A stretch of 64,000 nt of DNA. Source: Aquimarina sp. AU474. GTDB taxonomy: Bacteria; Bacteroidota; Bacteroidia; Flavobacteriales; Flavobacteriaceae. The notes below the pieces were generated by a model. It searched no databases. It was not told where the DNA came from and saw nothing but the letters and a program-made list of their open reading frames with translations. The DNA lies in the NCBI RefSeq assembly GCF_900312815.1, contig NZ_OMPE01000005.1, forward strand, positions 337,984-401,983, in the 5' to 3' direction. A program made the translations under genes and the position numbers. Positions within the stretch are counted from its first letter, which is position 1, and every line of letters starts with the position of its first letter. Below are positions 24,769-34,925 of the stretch, piece after piece.

Positions 24769-26409
24769 TTATTCTAGAATAAACGACAACACATCACCCG
24801 TAGCTCCATTTGGAAAAGTAATCCCTAATAAGGCCGAGATTGTAGGTGCTATATCAGTAATATGGGTTTCTTTGGTTGTACTGCCTTTTTGTATTCCTTG
24901 TCCAAAAAACAATAAAGGAGCATGCGTATCATAATTTCGGCCACTACCGTGAGTAGAACCTGTTCTAGAATACATTATAGTCGCTGGATCTAATACCATA
25001 ACCAAATCTCCGCTTCTTCTTTGATTGAATCCCTTTTGTAACAATGCTGCGATACCCTCCGTATAATTACTTCCTACCAGTTGATTTCTTGTATACACCT
25101 TGTCAATCTGATTTTCTTGCAAAATAAAATGTGAAAGAGCATTTTGGAGATCCTCATGTTTCACATTACTTTTATTTAAGGTATCGTAATTAAAAAACAC
25201 TTGATTATTAGAAATATTTTCTATCAAACCATCGATCTTAAATTTTTCTTTCACAAAAACTTCTACTTTGGTTTTGAACGCATCTGTATCAAAATAACCT
25301 GCAGGAATCTTAACTGATTTTAAATAAGATGGTACTTGTACTGCTCCATGATCAGCAGTAAGAAAAACAGTATATTGTCCTTTCCCTACTTTAGTATCTA
25401 GTACCTTAAAAACACGTTCTAAATCTTGATCTAATCTCAAATAAGTATCCTCTATCTCTTTAGAGTTTACTCCAAAATTATGCCCCACATAATCAGTACT
25501 AGAAAAACTAACAGTCAGAAAATCTGTAATATCATCTACTCCCAAATTCTCTCCTTTTATAGCTTCAATTGCAAAATCTGCAGTCAAACTATTTCCGTAA
25601 GCTGATGATTTTATAATATCAAATCCTTCATTTTGATCTTTTAGTTTCGCCAAATCGTACGGAAAAGTAGCGGTTTCTTTTCCTTTATACCCTCCTTCAA
25701 ATTGGTTTTTATCAGCTCCACTTTCTGTATATGTACTAATATCGTGTAATGTATTCCACTCTTTAAAATACGACGTTGCTTTTCCTGATGCATTAAATTT
25801 TTTAACCCAGTCAGGTAATTCATTTCGATAATAGGTACTGGTAATCCATTTTCCTTCATCTTTTCCTCTAAACCAATACGCGCCATTAGCTGTATGACCT
25901 GCTGGTAAAATAGCCCCACGATCTTTAATAGCAATACCTATTGTTTTACCTCGCAACTGAGTATGCAATCTATTTTGATCCGCAACTGAAGTAGTTTTCA
26001 TACGATGCGGAGACATTCTTTCGAGCTCACTATCCGAGCCTACAGCTTTTACACTAGGATCACTAGCACAATACACTGTTTTCTTACTAAATTTATCATA
26101 CCAATAATTAGAAATCACTCCGTGATTTTCGGGTGTGGTTCCTGTATACACCGATGCATGACCGGGGCCTGTATACGTTGGCACATAATTAAAATGATTG
26201 TTCTTACAATTATACCCTTCATTAATCATTCTTTTAAACCCTCCTTCTCCAAAACGATCATAAAATCGAGTTAGATAATCATATCGCATTTGATCAACTA
26301 CAATTCCAACAACAAGTTTAGGAGAAGTATTAATCTTGGTTTTAGTCTGTGATGTACCTATATTCGATAACATTACTAAAAAGGTTATCAGAAATATTCT
26401 TTTTATCAT
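24769..26409 (-). CDS. pafA: Alkaline phosphatase family protein, PafA type
   Basis: A 546-residue secreted or periplasmic phosphomonoesterase. A signal peptide (IFLITFLVMLSNIGTSQ) is followed by the first metal site VGIVVDQMRYD, the Thr nucleophile region NYVPTYTGPGHASVYTG (about 74-90), and FSSTDYVGHNFG and TADHGAVQVP metal ligands. The C-terminal STHGSGRNYDTHAPLLF adds the last His ligand. PafA enzymes act on many phosphoesters and help marine Bacteroidota gain phosphate. It is a single gene. Confidence 0.9.
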   Translation of the reverse strand: MIKRIFLITFLVMLSNIGTSQTKTKINTSPKLVVGIVVDQMRYDYLTRFYDRFGEGGFKRMINEGYNCKNNHFNYVPTYTGPGHASVYTGTTPENHGVISNYWYDKFSKKTVYCASDPSVKAVGSDSELERMSPHRMKTTSVADQNRLHTQLRGKTIGIAIKDRGAILPAGHTANGAYWFRGKDEGKWITSTYYRNELPDWVKKFNASGKATSYFKEWNTLHDISTYTESGADKNQFEGGYKGKETATFPYDLAKLKDQNEGFDIIKSSAYGNSLTADFAIEAIKGENLGVDDITDFLTVSFSSTDYVGHNFGVNSKEIEDTYLRLDQDLERVFKVLDTKVGKGQYTVFLTADHGAVQVPSYLKSVKIPAGYFDTDAFKTKVEVFVKEKFKIDGLIENISNNQVFFNYDTLNKSNVKHEDLQNALSHFILQENQIDKVYTRNQLVGSNYTEGIAALLQKGFNQRRSGDLVMVLDPATIMYSRTGSTHGSGRNYDTHAPLLFFGQGIQKGSTTKETHITDIAPTISALLGITFPNGATGDVLSFILE

Positions 26410-26523
26410 TACTCTTTAAATTTAGACAGCAAATGTACTATTTGTACAAATGTAAAACTTTAATACAAGGTTAAATGCTGTAGATATTTTTTTTTCTATT
26501 TTAGCCTATCTAATAAAGAACGT

Positions 26524-27261
26524 ATGTTTTATCTCGACGATATCGGTCGTTACTTTTTAATGTTAAAAGGGGTTTTTAGTAGAATGACTAAAGGCTCGGT
26601 ATTACGAAATTTAATTTTTAAGGAGATTGATGACCTGATTATTGGTTCATTAGGAATTACTGTATTTTTGGCGTTCTTTATCGGAGCGGTTGTTGCCATC
26701 CAAACGGCACTTAACCTTACTAATCCTTTAATTCCTAAAAAGTTAATCGCTTTTGCTTCTCGACAGTCTGTTATATTAGAATTTGCTCCTACATTTTTAT
26801 CTGTAATCATGGCAGGTAAAGTAGGATCATTTATCACTTCCAGTATTGGAACCATGAGAGTGACAGAGCAAATTGATGCTTTAGAAGTAATGGGTATTAA
26901 TTCATTAAACTACCTCGTGTTCCCTAAAGTTATTGCAATGTTCATGTATCCATTCGTAATAGCAATTGCTATGTTTGTAGGTATTTTTGGAGCATATGCT
27001 GCCGGTGTGTATGGTGGTTTTGTATCGAGTGCAGATTTTTTAACTGGCTTACGAGAAGAATTTATCCCTTATCATCTTACATATGCTTTTATGAAAACCT
27101 TTTTATTCGCGTTTTTATTAGCAACCATTCCTTCATTTCATGGTTATTATATGAAAGGTGGAGCCCTCGAGGTAGGTAAAGCTAGTACATCTGCCTTTGT
27201 TTGGACCACAGTAGTGATTATTATATCAAATTATGTACTCACTCAATTATTACTAAGCTAA
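26524..27261 (+). CDS. mlaE: ABC transporter permease, MlaE/YrbE type
   Basis: A 245-residue permease of the phospholipid-trafficking Mla family. Five or six membrane segments are visible, and the family core LEFAPTFLSVIMAGKVGSFITSS with MRVTEQIDALEVMGI (the EQIDALxVMG motif) is complete. It probably moves lipids between inner and outer membrane. Its stop overlaps the ATG of the ATPase gene by one base (TAATG), so translation is coupled. The substrate-binding MlaD gene is not adjacent. Confidence 0.92.
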   Translation: MFYLDDIGRYFLMLKGVFSRMTKGSVLRNLIFKEIDDLIIGSLGITVFLAFFIGAVVAIQTALNLTNPLIPKKLIAFASRQSVILEFAPTFLSVIMAGKVGSFITSSIGTMRVTEQIDALEVMGINSLNYLVFPKVIAMFMYPFVIAIAMFVGIFGAYAAGVYGGFVSSADFLTGLREEFIPYHLTYAFMKTFLFAFLLATIPSFHGYYMKGGALEVGKASTSAFVWTTVVIIISNYVLTQLLLS

Positions 27262-28025
27262 TGATAGAAGTTACTAATTTACATAAAGGTTTTAATGGAG
27301 AAGAGATCCTGAAAGGAATCACTACAACTTTTGATCGTGGCATGACCAATCTTATTATTGGTACCAGTGGTAGTGGAAAAACGGTATTTTTAAAATGTTT
27401 ATTAGGACTTTTTACTCCTGAAACAGGTGCTATCTGTTACGATGGAGCTACCTATTCTGAACTTAATGAACAACAACAAAGGGATCTTAGAGAACGGATG
27501 GGAATGGTTTTTCAAGGCAGTGCTTTATTTGATTCTATGACCGTAGAAGAAAATGTAATGTTTCCTTTAATGATGTTTACCAAGCAAAAGAAAGAAGAAA
27601 TGCTCGAAAGAGTACATGAAGTATTAAAAAGGGTAAATCTTGAAAATGCAGAAAAAAAACTTCCTTCAGAGATTAGTGGTGGTATGCAAAAACGAGTTGC
27701 TATAGCCCGCGCTATTGTTACTCGACCAAAATATCTTTTTTGTGATGAACCAAACTCGGGGTTAGATCCAAGAACCGCTATTGTTATTGATAATCTTATT
27801 AAAGAAATTACTGAGGAATATGATATTACGACAGTAATCAATACACATGATATGAATTCGGTGATGGAGATAGGTGAGAAAATTGTCTTTCTAAAAAATG
27901 GTTTTTTAGAATGGGAAGGCGATAAAACTCAAATATTTAAAACCGACAACAAAGCAGTTACCGATTTTGTTTACTCATCTAATCTATTCAAAAAAGTACG
28001 TGACGCACAAATTAAAGGGTTATAA
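27261..28025 (+). CDS. mlaF: ABC transporter ATP-binding protein, MlaF type
   Basis: About 254 residues from ATG 27261; the frame opens upstream at 27201, but inside mlaE. Walker A is IIGTSGSGKTVFLK (near residue 35), the Q-loop VFQGSALFDSMT, the signature EISGGMQKRVAIARA and Walker B YLFCDEPNSGLDP. The H-loop is INTHDMNS. It energises the MlaE permease, with which it shares an overlapping stop/start. It ends directly at the convergent gene. Confidence 0.92.
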   Translation: MIEVTNLHKGFNGEEILKGITTTFDRGMTNLIIGTSGSGKTVFLKCLLGLFTPETGAICYDGATYSELNEQQQRDLRERMGMVFQGSALFDSMTVEENVMFPLMMFTKQKKEEMLERVHEVLKRVNLENAEKKLPSEISGGMQKRVAIARAIVTRPKYLFCDEPNSGLDPRTAIVIDNLIKEITEEYDITTVINTHDMNSVMEIGEKIVFLKNGFLEWEGDKTQIFKTDNKAVTDFVYSSNLFKKVRDAQIKGL

Positions 28026-29060
28026 CTAAATATCCTTAGAATGAGTCACAAAACCGATAAAGAAATCACCACCATGATCTATTTGCCATAGACAATGTTC
28101 TTTTTCTAAAAGCCAATCATTATAATTTTCAAGAATAAGGTCGTTTCTAATGTGTAAGTGACTAGGCTCATATTCTCCTAATTTCAAGACTTTATTGATC
28201 TCATTAATTGTATAAAACATTGTATCAGCATCTTTCCAATCTACATGATAAGCGGTGTGGCCTTTATTTATAGTATTACAATGTAGCACTTCAAAAATCC
28301 TAAAATCACTTTCATCAAGTTTTTCAATCTTATTCCAAAAATCAATTCTTGTTTTTCGGGGCATATATTTAGTGGCCTTACTAAAGAACAACTCTTCATC
28401 TTGCTTAAACTCCTGTAGAGAGACATATTGTATTCCACTCATCAGGTTTTGATTTTTCTGTTCATTTAGAATTTTCAATTCTTCATTCGATATTTTATTT
28501 TTTCGCCAAAGAATATACAGAAAAAATAATATGAGCAAGGAAAAAACCACAGTGTAAACTATTTTGTTGGCAAACTCATCTCCTGTAATAATAAAATAAA
28601 CCCCAAGAATAGAAACACCCAATCCCATGTAGATCATACTTGGATTTATAGACTGTATTCGTGCATTCATAATCTCCTTTCGATCTCTAACACCTGATAT
28701 TTGCTTTCCTCTCTGCAACGCTTTAGGAGCATTATAAACCTGCATAACTTTAGTAATCACTATGGGTAATGGAAGGATAAAATACATGACCATTTCAAAT
28801 TTACGAAACACATAAATTTCAAAACCCTGAATCACTCCCATGCCAATCGCCATCAACACAATCCATAAGATCATTAGTCTGGAGTACTTTTTTAAAACCT
28901 TAGCGTATTTATCAATATATTCTTTAGCTTTTTGTTCAGTACATAGATATCCATTAGCAGTTTCTGAAGCATAGTATATATACCCCTGTCCTTTTGGGTT
29001 TGGGGTAAATTTAGATTTATACCTATTTACTAGATTTTCTCTTAAAATACTTATTCTCAT
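28026..29060 (-). CDS. Hypothetical membrane protein with C-terminal soluble domain
   Basis: A 344-residue protein of no family I recognise. Residues 1-55 are polar and basic. Two hydrophobic hairpins lie at about 62-110 (LMILWIVLMAIGMGVIQ; YFILPLPIVITKVM) and 145-190 (MIYMGLGVSILGVYFII; VYTVVFSLLILFFLYILW). The remaining about 150 residues are soluble and rich in Trp and acidic residues. It abuts mlaF on the opposite strand. Function unknown. Confidence 0.6.
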   Translation of the reverse strand: MRISILRENLVNRYKSKFTPNPKGQGYIYYASETANGYLCTEQKAKEYIDKYAKVLKKYSRLMILWIVLMAIGMGVIQGFEIYVFRKFEMVMYFILPLPIVITKVMQVYNAPKALQRGKQISGVRDRKEIMNARIQSINPSMIYMGLGVSILGVYFIITGDEFANKIVYTVVFSLLILFFLYILWRKNKISNEELKILNEQKNQNLMSGIQYVSLQEFKQDEELFFSKATKYMPRKTRIDFWNKIEKLDESDFRIFEVLHCNTINKGHTAYHVDWKDADTMFYTINEINKVLKLGEYEPSHLHIRNDLILENYNDWLLEKEHCLWQIDHGGDFFIGFVTHSKDI

Positions 29061-29214
29061 GAACTAAAATTGAGTAATGGTTTATAATTAGAATAACCAC
29101 ATAATCGACAATAGAGTGCATACACTATTACTGATTGTAATTTTATACTATATAGATTAGATTTTTTATATAAGATCACAATTATATTTTTTCGAACAAA
29201 ATGTTTTTGTCATA

Positions 29215-29697
29215 CTATTTTTCAAAAATCTGAATACGGTTTCCATCAGGATCAAGAATAATAATCATTTTCTTTCTAGAAACAGGATCGACAACCTCTT
29301 CCCCGTAAAAAGTAACTTTAGATTTTTTTAAGTGATCCATCCATTTTTGAAAATCAGGAACCATGAATCCAATTTTAAAAAAACCAATCGTTCTAGTTTT
29401 ATTATTAAAATCAGGAATTACATCTTCTAGAGAAACTGCCGAACTTAATTGAATTAATTCGATCAAAATATTTCCTCTTTTTAGATTAGCCTGTCTTAAT
29501 CCTATAGATTTTACTTCGTTTTTATTTGCAATAGTAAACCCTAAGTTTTTAGAATACCATGACACAGAACTATCTATATCCTTAACCAATAATGCAGAAA
29601 AATAAGGTTCGAGCTCTGGTGGCACTGGATCTTTCTGAGCATTCCCTACAAAAGAAAGTAATAACAAGAATATAAGAATGAATGTTACATTTTTCAT
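29215..29697 (-). CDS. VOC family (glyoxalase-like) protein with signal peptide
   Basis: A 160-residue protein. An N-terminal signal peptide (VTFILIFLLLLSFVGNAQ) precedes one VOC/bleomycin-resistance-like domain: YFSALLVKDIDSSVSWYSKNLGF, and C-terminal KMIIILDPDGNRIQIFE. VOC domains form metal sites for small-molecule chemistry or binding. Export of a VOC protein is less usual and suggests a role at the envelope. The substrate is unknown. Confidence 0.8.
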   Translation of the reverse strand: MKNVTFILIFLLLLSFVGNAQKDPVPPELEPYFSALLVKDIDSSVSWYSKNLGFTIANKNEVKSIGLRQANLKRGNILIELIQLSSAVSLEDVIPDFNNKTRTIGFFKIGFMVPDFQKWMDHLKKSKVTFYGEEVVDPVSRKKMIIILDPDGNRIQIFEK

Positions 29698-29747
29698 CTT
29701 ATGAATCTATCAAAAAAGAAGTGAAATTGCAAATATCAAAAAATGCT

Positions 29748-31208
29748 CTATTCGATATACAAAGTATCAGCTTTCATCTCTTTAGTAATCCACCTATGTA
29801 GAGAGTTTGTTCTAATCGCATTTAGGCTATCCGATATTTGAAACTTCCATTTCGGGAAAATCACTTGAACGGTATCAACTTTTAAGAAATTAGAGCGTAA
29901 TACTTCTCCATATCCCAAAGTTTGAAGATCAGGGAACCTAATTTTGGCATCTTTGGCTATACTAGCATAGGGCAACACTTTAACCGGAATAACCTTATTT
30001 GCTTCTCTTAAATTGGTTTCTAATCCGGCAATTTGGATTTTTAGATCTTCTATCTCATCCAACAATTTACCATTCTCTTTCTCTAAGCGATTTATCTGTT
30101 CGATAGACCTATCATATGCTTTAGAAACTTGATCAATCCCCCTTGCCTTATTACCTCTAACAGTTAATGTAAAATCCTTAATGTTTTCATATTTCAAGAT
30201 TTCATTATGCAGATCACTTGCAGTAGCCTCGGATATTTCGCCGTCAAAAAACAATTTTAATGTTTTATTATTATAATCATAAATAGGTTTTCTTAGATAC
30301 AAATTTTCATTAGCATCTACCTCATTAGCTATATAACTTTCATAATCACCAAAAGCTTTACTTTCATTAAGAGTTACCCAAAAAGTATACATTGCTGGTA
30401 TCATAACCACCAGAGCAAGAATAGATGCAATTCTAGCAGTTAGCTTTCTTTTAGCAGAATTTGCGTACCGAATCATTGGAAACCTTAATAGTTTTAGCAC
30501 TAAAAAAGTTGCCAATCCAATAAAAATAGTATTAATAGTAAAAAGGTACATCGCCCCTATAGCATAATCATAATTTTGTATTGCTAAACCAAAACCAACG
30601 GTACATAAAGGTGGCATCAAAGCTGTTGCAATAGCTACACCAAAAATCACACTTGCGATAGTTCCTTTTTTTGTACGGGCAATAATCAGGGCCATACCCC
30701 CAAAGAAGGCAATTAACACATCCCTTATATCTGGTTTTGTTCTTGCTAATAATTCTGAAGATTCTTCTTTAAGCGGAAATAGCCAGAAAAATAACCATGC
30801 GGTAATGACACTAAGTACTACCATTACAGCAAAGTTTATTAAGGATTTTCGTAGGGTATCAATATCATTTACGGCAATAGACATACCCATTCCCAGTATT
30901 GGTCCCATAAGTGGTGATATTAACATGGCTCCAATCACTACTGGAATAGAGTTAGCATTAAGACCGATTGATGCGATAAATATCGAACAAATCAAAATCC
31001 AAGCTGTAGCCCCTTTAAAAGGGATGTCTGCTTTTATTAATTCGATAGTACTTTCTCTATCGGTATCATTACGGAAATCAAGCAATTCTTTTAAGAAAGT
31101 TGTAAAACTTCTAAATAAACCTTTAGCATCTTTCTTTACAGCTTCTTTTTGCTGCTCTACTTTTTCATCTTGAGTTTGATTGCCAAATTCTCCTTTATTT
31201 TCTTCCAT
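29748..31208 (-). CDS. DUF389 domain-containing membrane protein
   Basis: A 486-residue protein with several membrane segments between about residues 70 and 275 (AWILICSIFIASIGL; VVIGAMLISPLMGPILGMGMSIAVND). GAMLISPLMGPILG is the core of the DUF389 family of unknown transport function. The C-terminal half is soluble with a coiled coil (about 370-410, IEQINRLEKENGKLLDEIED). It lies 5 nt after manC on the same strand, but the two may be unrelated. Confidence 0.85.
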   Translation of the reverse strand: MEENKGEFGNQTQDEKVEQQKEAVKKDAKGLFRSFTTFLKELLDFRNDTDRESTIELIKADIPFKGATAWILICSIFIASIGLNANSIPVVIGAMLISPLMGPILGMGMSIAVNDIDTLRKSLINFAVMVVLSVITAWLFFWLFPLKEESSELLARTKPDIRDVLIAFFGGMALIIARTKKGTIASVIFGVAIATALMPPLCTVGFGLAIQNYDYAIGAMYLFTINTIFIGLATFLVLKLLRFPMIRYANSAKRKLTARIASILALVVMIPAMYTFWVTLNESKAFGDYESYIANEVDANENLYLRKPIYDYNNKTLKLFFDGEISEATASDLHNEILKYENIKDFTLTVRGNKARGIDQVSKAYDRSIEQINRLEKENGKLLDEIEDLKIQIAGLETNLREANKVIPVKVLPYASIAKDAKIRFPDLQTLGYGEVLRSNFLKVDTVQVIFPKWKFQISDSLNAIRTNSLHRWITKEMKADTLYIE

Positions 31209-31213
31209 TATAA

Positions 31214-32290
31214 TTATCCGTATTGTTCTCCGTATGTATCTTTTACCTTCTTGAGTACTTTTTTAATATCCTGTTCTTTTTTCTTAGGATATATTAGCAA
31301 CACTTCCTTCTTATCTACAATAATGTAATCTTCGAGCCCATCAACCACAACAATTTTATCAACGGCTGTTCTAATCATATTACCAGACGAATCTTGAGAT
31401 AATACACGTGCATTAACTACAGCATTTTTATCATCAGTTTTATCCAATTTATCATAAAGTGATCCCCAAGTACCCAGATCATTCCAATCAAAATTTGCAG
31501 GTAATACGTATACATTTTCTGCTTTTTCCAAAATAGCATAATCTATAGAAATATTCTCTGCAAGAGGGTAATTTAAACTAATAAAATCGTTCTCTTGCTT
31601 GGTATTATAGACAAGTGATCCTTTTTCGAACAAAGTGGTCATCTTTTTTTGAAAAGTAGCAAAAGCACTTATGATACTTTGAGCACTCCAGATAAAGATC
31701 CCTGCATTCCACAAATAGTTTCCGTCATTCAGAAACTTTTTAGCCGTTTCGTAATCCGGTTTTTCTGTAAACTGATCTACTTTCTTTACTGGATCCTCTA
31801 CTTTTTGATATTTTATATACCCATATCCCGTATTCGGAAATGATGGTTGTATTCCTAAAGTCATTAATATATCTTGCTTAGAGCAAGCTTCAAAACAACT
31901 CTCTAAGTTTGAAATAAAAGCACCCTCATCTTCAATCCAATGATCACTAGGAGCCACCACCATTACCGCTTCTGGATTTTCTTTTTGAATCTTCATAGAT
32001 GCATAGAGTATACAAGGCGCTGTATTACGCATTGCAGGCTCTGTAACCACTTGATTAGATTGCACTTCTGGCAATTGTTCTAGAACCAAATCGTTATAAC
32101 GTTCATTGGTTAATATGTAGATATTTTGAGTTGGAATTATTTTTGATAAACGCGAAAATGTTCTTTGGATCAACGTTTCTCCAGTTCCTAACATATCATG
32201 AAATTGCTTGGGGAAGTCAGTAGTACTTACTGGCCAAAATCGCGATCCCACTCCACCTGCCATTAATACGGCATAATAATTTTTGTTCAT
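31214..32290 (-). CDS. manC: Mannose-1-phosphate guanylyltransferase
   Basis: A 358-residue nucleotidyltransferase that makes GDP-mannose for surface polysaccharide or glycan synthesis. The N-terminal GTP-binding motif MAGGVGSRFWPVST is intact, as are VAPSDHWI, GYGYIKY, FTEKPDYETAK and WNAGIFIW. It lacks the C-terminal isomerase domain of bifunctional forms. It lies 2 nt downstream of sprT and upstream of the DUF389 gene on the same strand. Confidence 0.93.
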   Translation of the reverse strand: MNKNYYAVLMAGGVGSRFWPVSTTDFPKQFHDMLGTGETLIQRTFSRLSKIIPTQNIYILTNERYNDLVLEQLPEVQSNQVVTEPAMRNTAPCILYASMKIQKENPEAVMVVAPSDHWIEDEGAFISNLESCFEACSKQDILMTLGIQPSFPNTGYGYIKYQKVEDPVKKVDQFTEKPDYETAKKFLNDGNYLWNAGIFIWSAQSIISAFATFQKKMTTLFEKGSLVYNTKQENDFISLNYPLAENISIDYAILEKAENVYVLPANFDWNDLGTWGSLYDKLDKTDDKNAVVNARVLSQDSSGNMIRTAVDKIVVVDGLEDYIIVDKKEVLLIYPKKKEQDIKKVLKKVKDTYGEQYG

Positions 32291-32292
32291 AG

Positions 32293-32889
32293 TTAATGTA
32301 ATAGTTCTACTTCAGCGTTGGGGTTAAATAGGTAGATTCTACCCGTTGCAATTTCGACGCACTCATAACGTTTGACTTTCTTATTTCCTTTTTTAAAGAT
32401 TTTTCCGTTGTATAATCTAAAGGTACTACCGAAAGGTAACTCAAATATATAACTTTTATCATTTGCAGGGTCAAATTGTTTTAATGCTAATGATAGTTTT
32501 TCATCAGTATCACTACTTGCCCTAGGGTTTTTGAAATGATGTGCTATTACGGGTAATAATTTTGAAGGAAAAACTTCGGGGTGTATATAAGGTAACATAA
32601 GTTGCTGAAAAACCTGTTTCCATTCAATACCATGTGGCTTTATATAGCGCCCATACTTTTCAAAAGCAACTAAATGGGCTATCTCATGTATTAACGTAAT
32701 TAAAAACCGATATTTATTAAGTGAAGCATTTACTGTAATTTGATGTCTTCCATCTGCCATTTTACGATAATCGCCATGGCGCGTTACCCGTTCATTAACT
32801 ATCTTAAGGTGCACATTGCATTTTACAATCAAATCAAATGCAGGTATTAATGCGCGTTCTGGAATATATCTTGCAAGGATTTCTTTCAC
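32293..32889 (-). CDS. SprT-like zinc metalloprotease family protein
   Basis: About 198 residues from GTG 32889 (MKEILARYIPERAL). The longer frame begins at TTG 32904 inside the upstream terminator, so GTG is preferred. The zinc-protease motif HEIAHLVAF (about residues 74-82) and a later PHGIEWKQVF (third His) match SprT-type domains. The C-terminal zinc-ribbon Cys residues of classic SprT are missing; only a single Cys near VKRYECVEIATGRIY remains. The role is unknown, possibly nucleic-acid-associated proteolysis. Confidence 0.85.
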   Translation of the reverse strand: MKEILARYIPERALIPAFDLIVKCNVHLKIVNERVTRHGDYRKMADGRHQITVNASLNKYRFLITLIHEIAHLVAFEKYGRYIKPHGIEWKQVFQQLMLPYIHPEVFPSKLLPVIAHHFKNPRASSDTDEKLSLALKQFDPANDKSYIFELPFGSTFRLYNGKIFKKGNKKVKRYECVEIATGRIYLFNPNAEVELLH

Positions 32890-32901
32890 GAGGGTAAAAT
32901 A

Positions 32902-32942
32902 CAAAATAAGACGGGTTCTTAAAAGATTATTTAACCCGTCTT
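32902..32942 (-). terminator. Terminator of the DUF4349 gene
   Basis: AAGACGGGTT (32908-32917) pairs with AACCCGTCTT (32933-32942); on the minus strand the stem runs into a U-rich stretch (UUAUUUUG). It separates the DUF4349 gene from sprT. Confidence 0.75.
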
Positions 32943-33003
32943 AATCGAAAAAAATATTTTACTTATTTTTCGTCAAATTGCCTCAACAAGTTAAGTACAT
33001 CTG

Positions 33004-33891
33004 CTATTTTTTTAAATTGATCTTCCTACCCCATTTAAAATACATAAAAACAAAAGCTATCAACACGATAAAAGGCCATATATAAAAAAGCAATAAGATA
33101 AAACTCTCTATAATAGACCAACCAAACAAAAATCCCTTTTTGGCCCTATTAATGAACCCTGGTTTATACTCAGACGGTTCCGATTCTGGCACCACAGTTT
33201 CATATATATCCAATTGGATTGTACTATACGCCACTCTATTTGACAAATAATTTAACCTCCCTTTGGCCGACTCTATCTCTTCCTGAATTTGCTTAAGTTT
33301 ATCTTCAGTTTTTAACACATCCTCTACTGTTTTTGCTTTATTCCTTAGTATCGTTTCGTACCGTTCTTTAACTTCTAATTTTGTTTTTAATCTAGATGTA
33401 ACATCTACGTACTCTTCACTAACGTCTATAGTTGTAATATTTTTGTAATCTACAAACTCTGCCAGCTCACATATCTCATCCAAAACAACGTCAAATTTAT
33501 GTTGTGGTACCCTAATTGTAAACCTGTTTTCTTTTGAGTAATTGGTATTTGTAAAACGCTCATCAGAAACATAACCCTTGTATTTTACAGCTAATTGCTT
33601 TGCTTTCTTCGTAACTTCTTCGACACGATGTACTTTAATTTTACAATTAGCGTTTTTAATGATCTTAGTATGCAAATCTACCACATCCTTTGTCTGTGTA
33701 TATCTTTCATTACTTTGAACTCCTGGTTTCTCTAGTTCATATGAATTTAAATCTGCCGTTTCTCCTGTTTCCTGTAGTAAAATACTCTCTGACGTGGCAT
33801 CGTATTTACTTGCATTATTTGAGCAGGATAAGCTAATCAATGTTATTAATAATACTCCTCCTAATACTTTAATCAATTTTAACGTATTCAT
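33004..33891 (-). CDS. DUF4349 domain-containing lipoprotein
   Basis: A 295-residue protein. The signal peptide ends in a lipobox (LLITLISLSCSN, Cys about 23). A DUF4349 region follows, with the characteristic VTSRLKTKLEVKERYETIL and coiled coil (about 185-215, TVEDVLKTEDKLKQIQEEIE). A single C-terminal membrane segment (about 262-285, ESFILLLFYIWPFIVLIAF) ends in a basic tail. Function unknown. The combination of lipid anchor and C-terminal membrane helix is typical of the family. Confidence 0.85.
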   Translation of the reverse strand: MNTLKLIKVLGGVLLITLISLSCSNNASKYDATSESILLQETGETADLNSYELEKPGVQSNERYTQTKDVVDLHTKIIKNANCKIKVHRVEEVTKKAKQLAVKYKGYVSDERFTNTNYSKENRFTIRVPQHKFDVVLDEICELAEFVDYKNITTIDVSEEYVDVTSRLKTKLEVKERYETILRNKAKTVEDVLKTEDKLKQIQEEIESAKGRLNYLSNRVAYSTIQLDIYETVVPESEPSEYKPGFINRAKKGFLFGWSIIESFILLLFYIWPFIVLIAFVFMYFKWGRKINLKK

Positions 33892-34109
33892 TTTTATATT
33901 TTTTATCTTGTTATACTGAAAACAAACTTATTAGGAGTACTCGTTTATGTATTGTAGAATCGTTGCAAACCAATTGTAAATCATTTTACAAATCATAAAA
34001 ACCTTATTATCAAAATTATACGTTTATCATCTTTGAAGACAAAATACTGTTCGATCTTCTCAAAAAAGCTGTAACACAACAGTTTTTAAAGAAAAACAAT
34101 GCCTCAAAT

Positions 34110-34925
34110 TTGGATATTTCTAAATGGAAGGGACAAGATATTGTTTCGTTTCAGGAGGATTTACAAAATGAAGTTAATGCATCAATTAGTGAAAAGTCTT
34201 TTTATAGTCATTTTAAAAACAATACAGAAAAACTACCTAGAATAGATATTCTAAATATACTATCCCAATACTGCAAGTATCAAAATTGGTATGATTTTAA
34301 AGCTAAACATGCACCAAAAAGAAAAAAAGGTTCTAATATTTTTAAAAAACTACTTTTTACCGTTGTAGGGATTGGAGTATTAGGATGTGTTTACTTTGTC
34401 ATCCCAATACAAAATACGTTTAGTTTTTGTTTTATTGATCAGGATAGGAATGAGCCTGTAATAAAAATACCCGTTGATATTATTGTTTTGAACGATAAGC
34501 AATCTCCTTTTTATACAAAAAGTGATAGTACAGGATGCTTTGTATGGAAAACAAAAGACGATTTTATTCATTTTGTAATACAGTCTCCCTATCACAAAAC
34601 CGATACTATTTATAGAATTGCCTCTTCCTCGAATCAAGAACGTTTACAGATACAAACAGATGATTATGCATTAATGCTTCATTATTATGCCAATGGCAAA
34701 ATAGAAGACTGGAAAAACAGAAGAAAAGAATTATCCGATATGATCGCTAATGATGCTATCATTTTTCAGGTATTACCACATGGACTAGGTATAGAAATAT
34801 ACAATAAAAACAAATTCATAAATACGCTAACAACACCTACCCGAAGTTTAAAAAATATTGAAATCATAGAATCTAAAAGAGTTAGTGGGAAAATTGTTAA
34901 ACTAAAATTTAGAGTAAAATCATGA
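34110..34925 (+). CDS. Hypothetical single-pass membrane protein (start uncertain)
   Basis: 271 residues counted from TTG 34110. The frame stays open upstream to a stop at 33996-33998, and those extra residues (KILFDLLKKAVTQQFLKK) look like part of the same helical N-terminal domain (WKGQDIVSFQEDL...). The true start is therefore probably a non-ATG codon near 34026-34047. One membrane segment lies near residues 82-100 (LLFTVVGIGVLGCVYFVI). The C-terminal part is soluble with beta pattern. It overlaps the next gene by 4 nt (ATGA). No family recognised. Confidence 0.55.
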   Translation: MDISKWKGQDIVSFQEDLQNEVNASISEKSFYSHFKNNTEKLPRIDILNILSQYCKYQNWYDFKAKHAPKRKKGSNIFKKLLFTVVGIGVLGCVYFVIPIQNTFSFCFIDQDRNEPVIKIPVDIIVLNDKQSPFYTKSDSTGCFVWKTKDDFIHFVIQSPYHKTDTIYRIASSSNQERLQIQTDDYALMLHYYANGKIEDWKNRRKELSDMIANDAIIFQVLPHGLGIEIYNKNKFINTLTTPTRSLKNIEIIESKRVSGKIVKLKFRVKS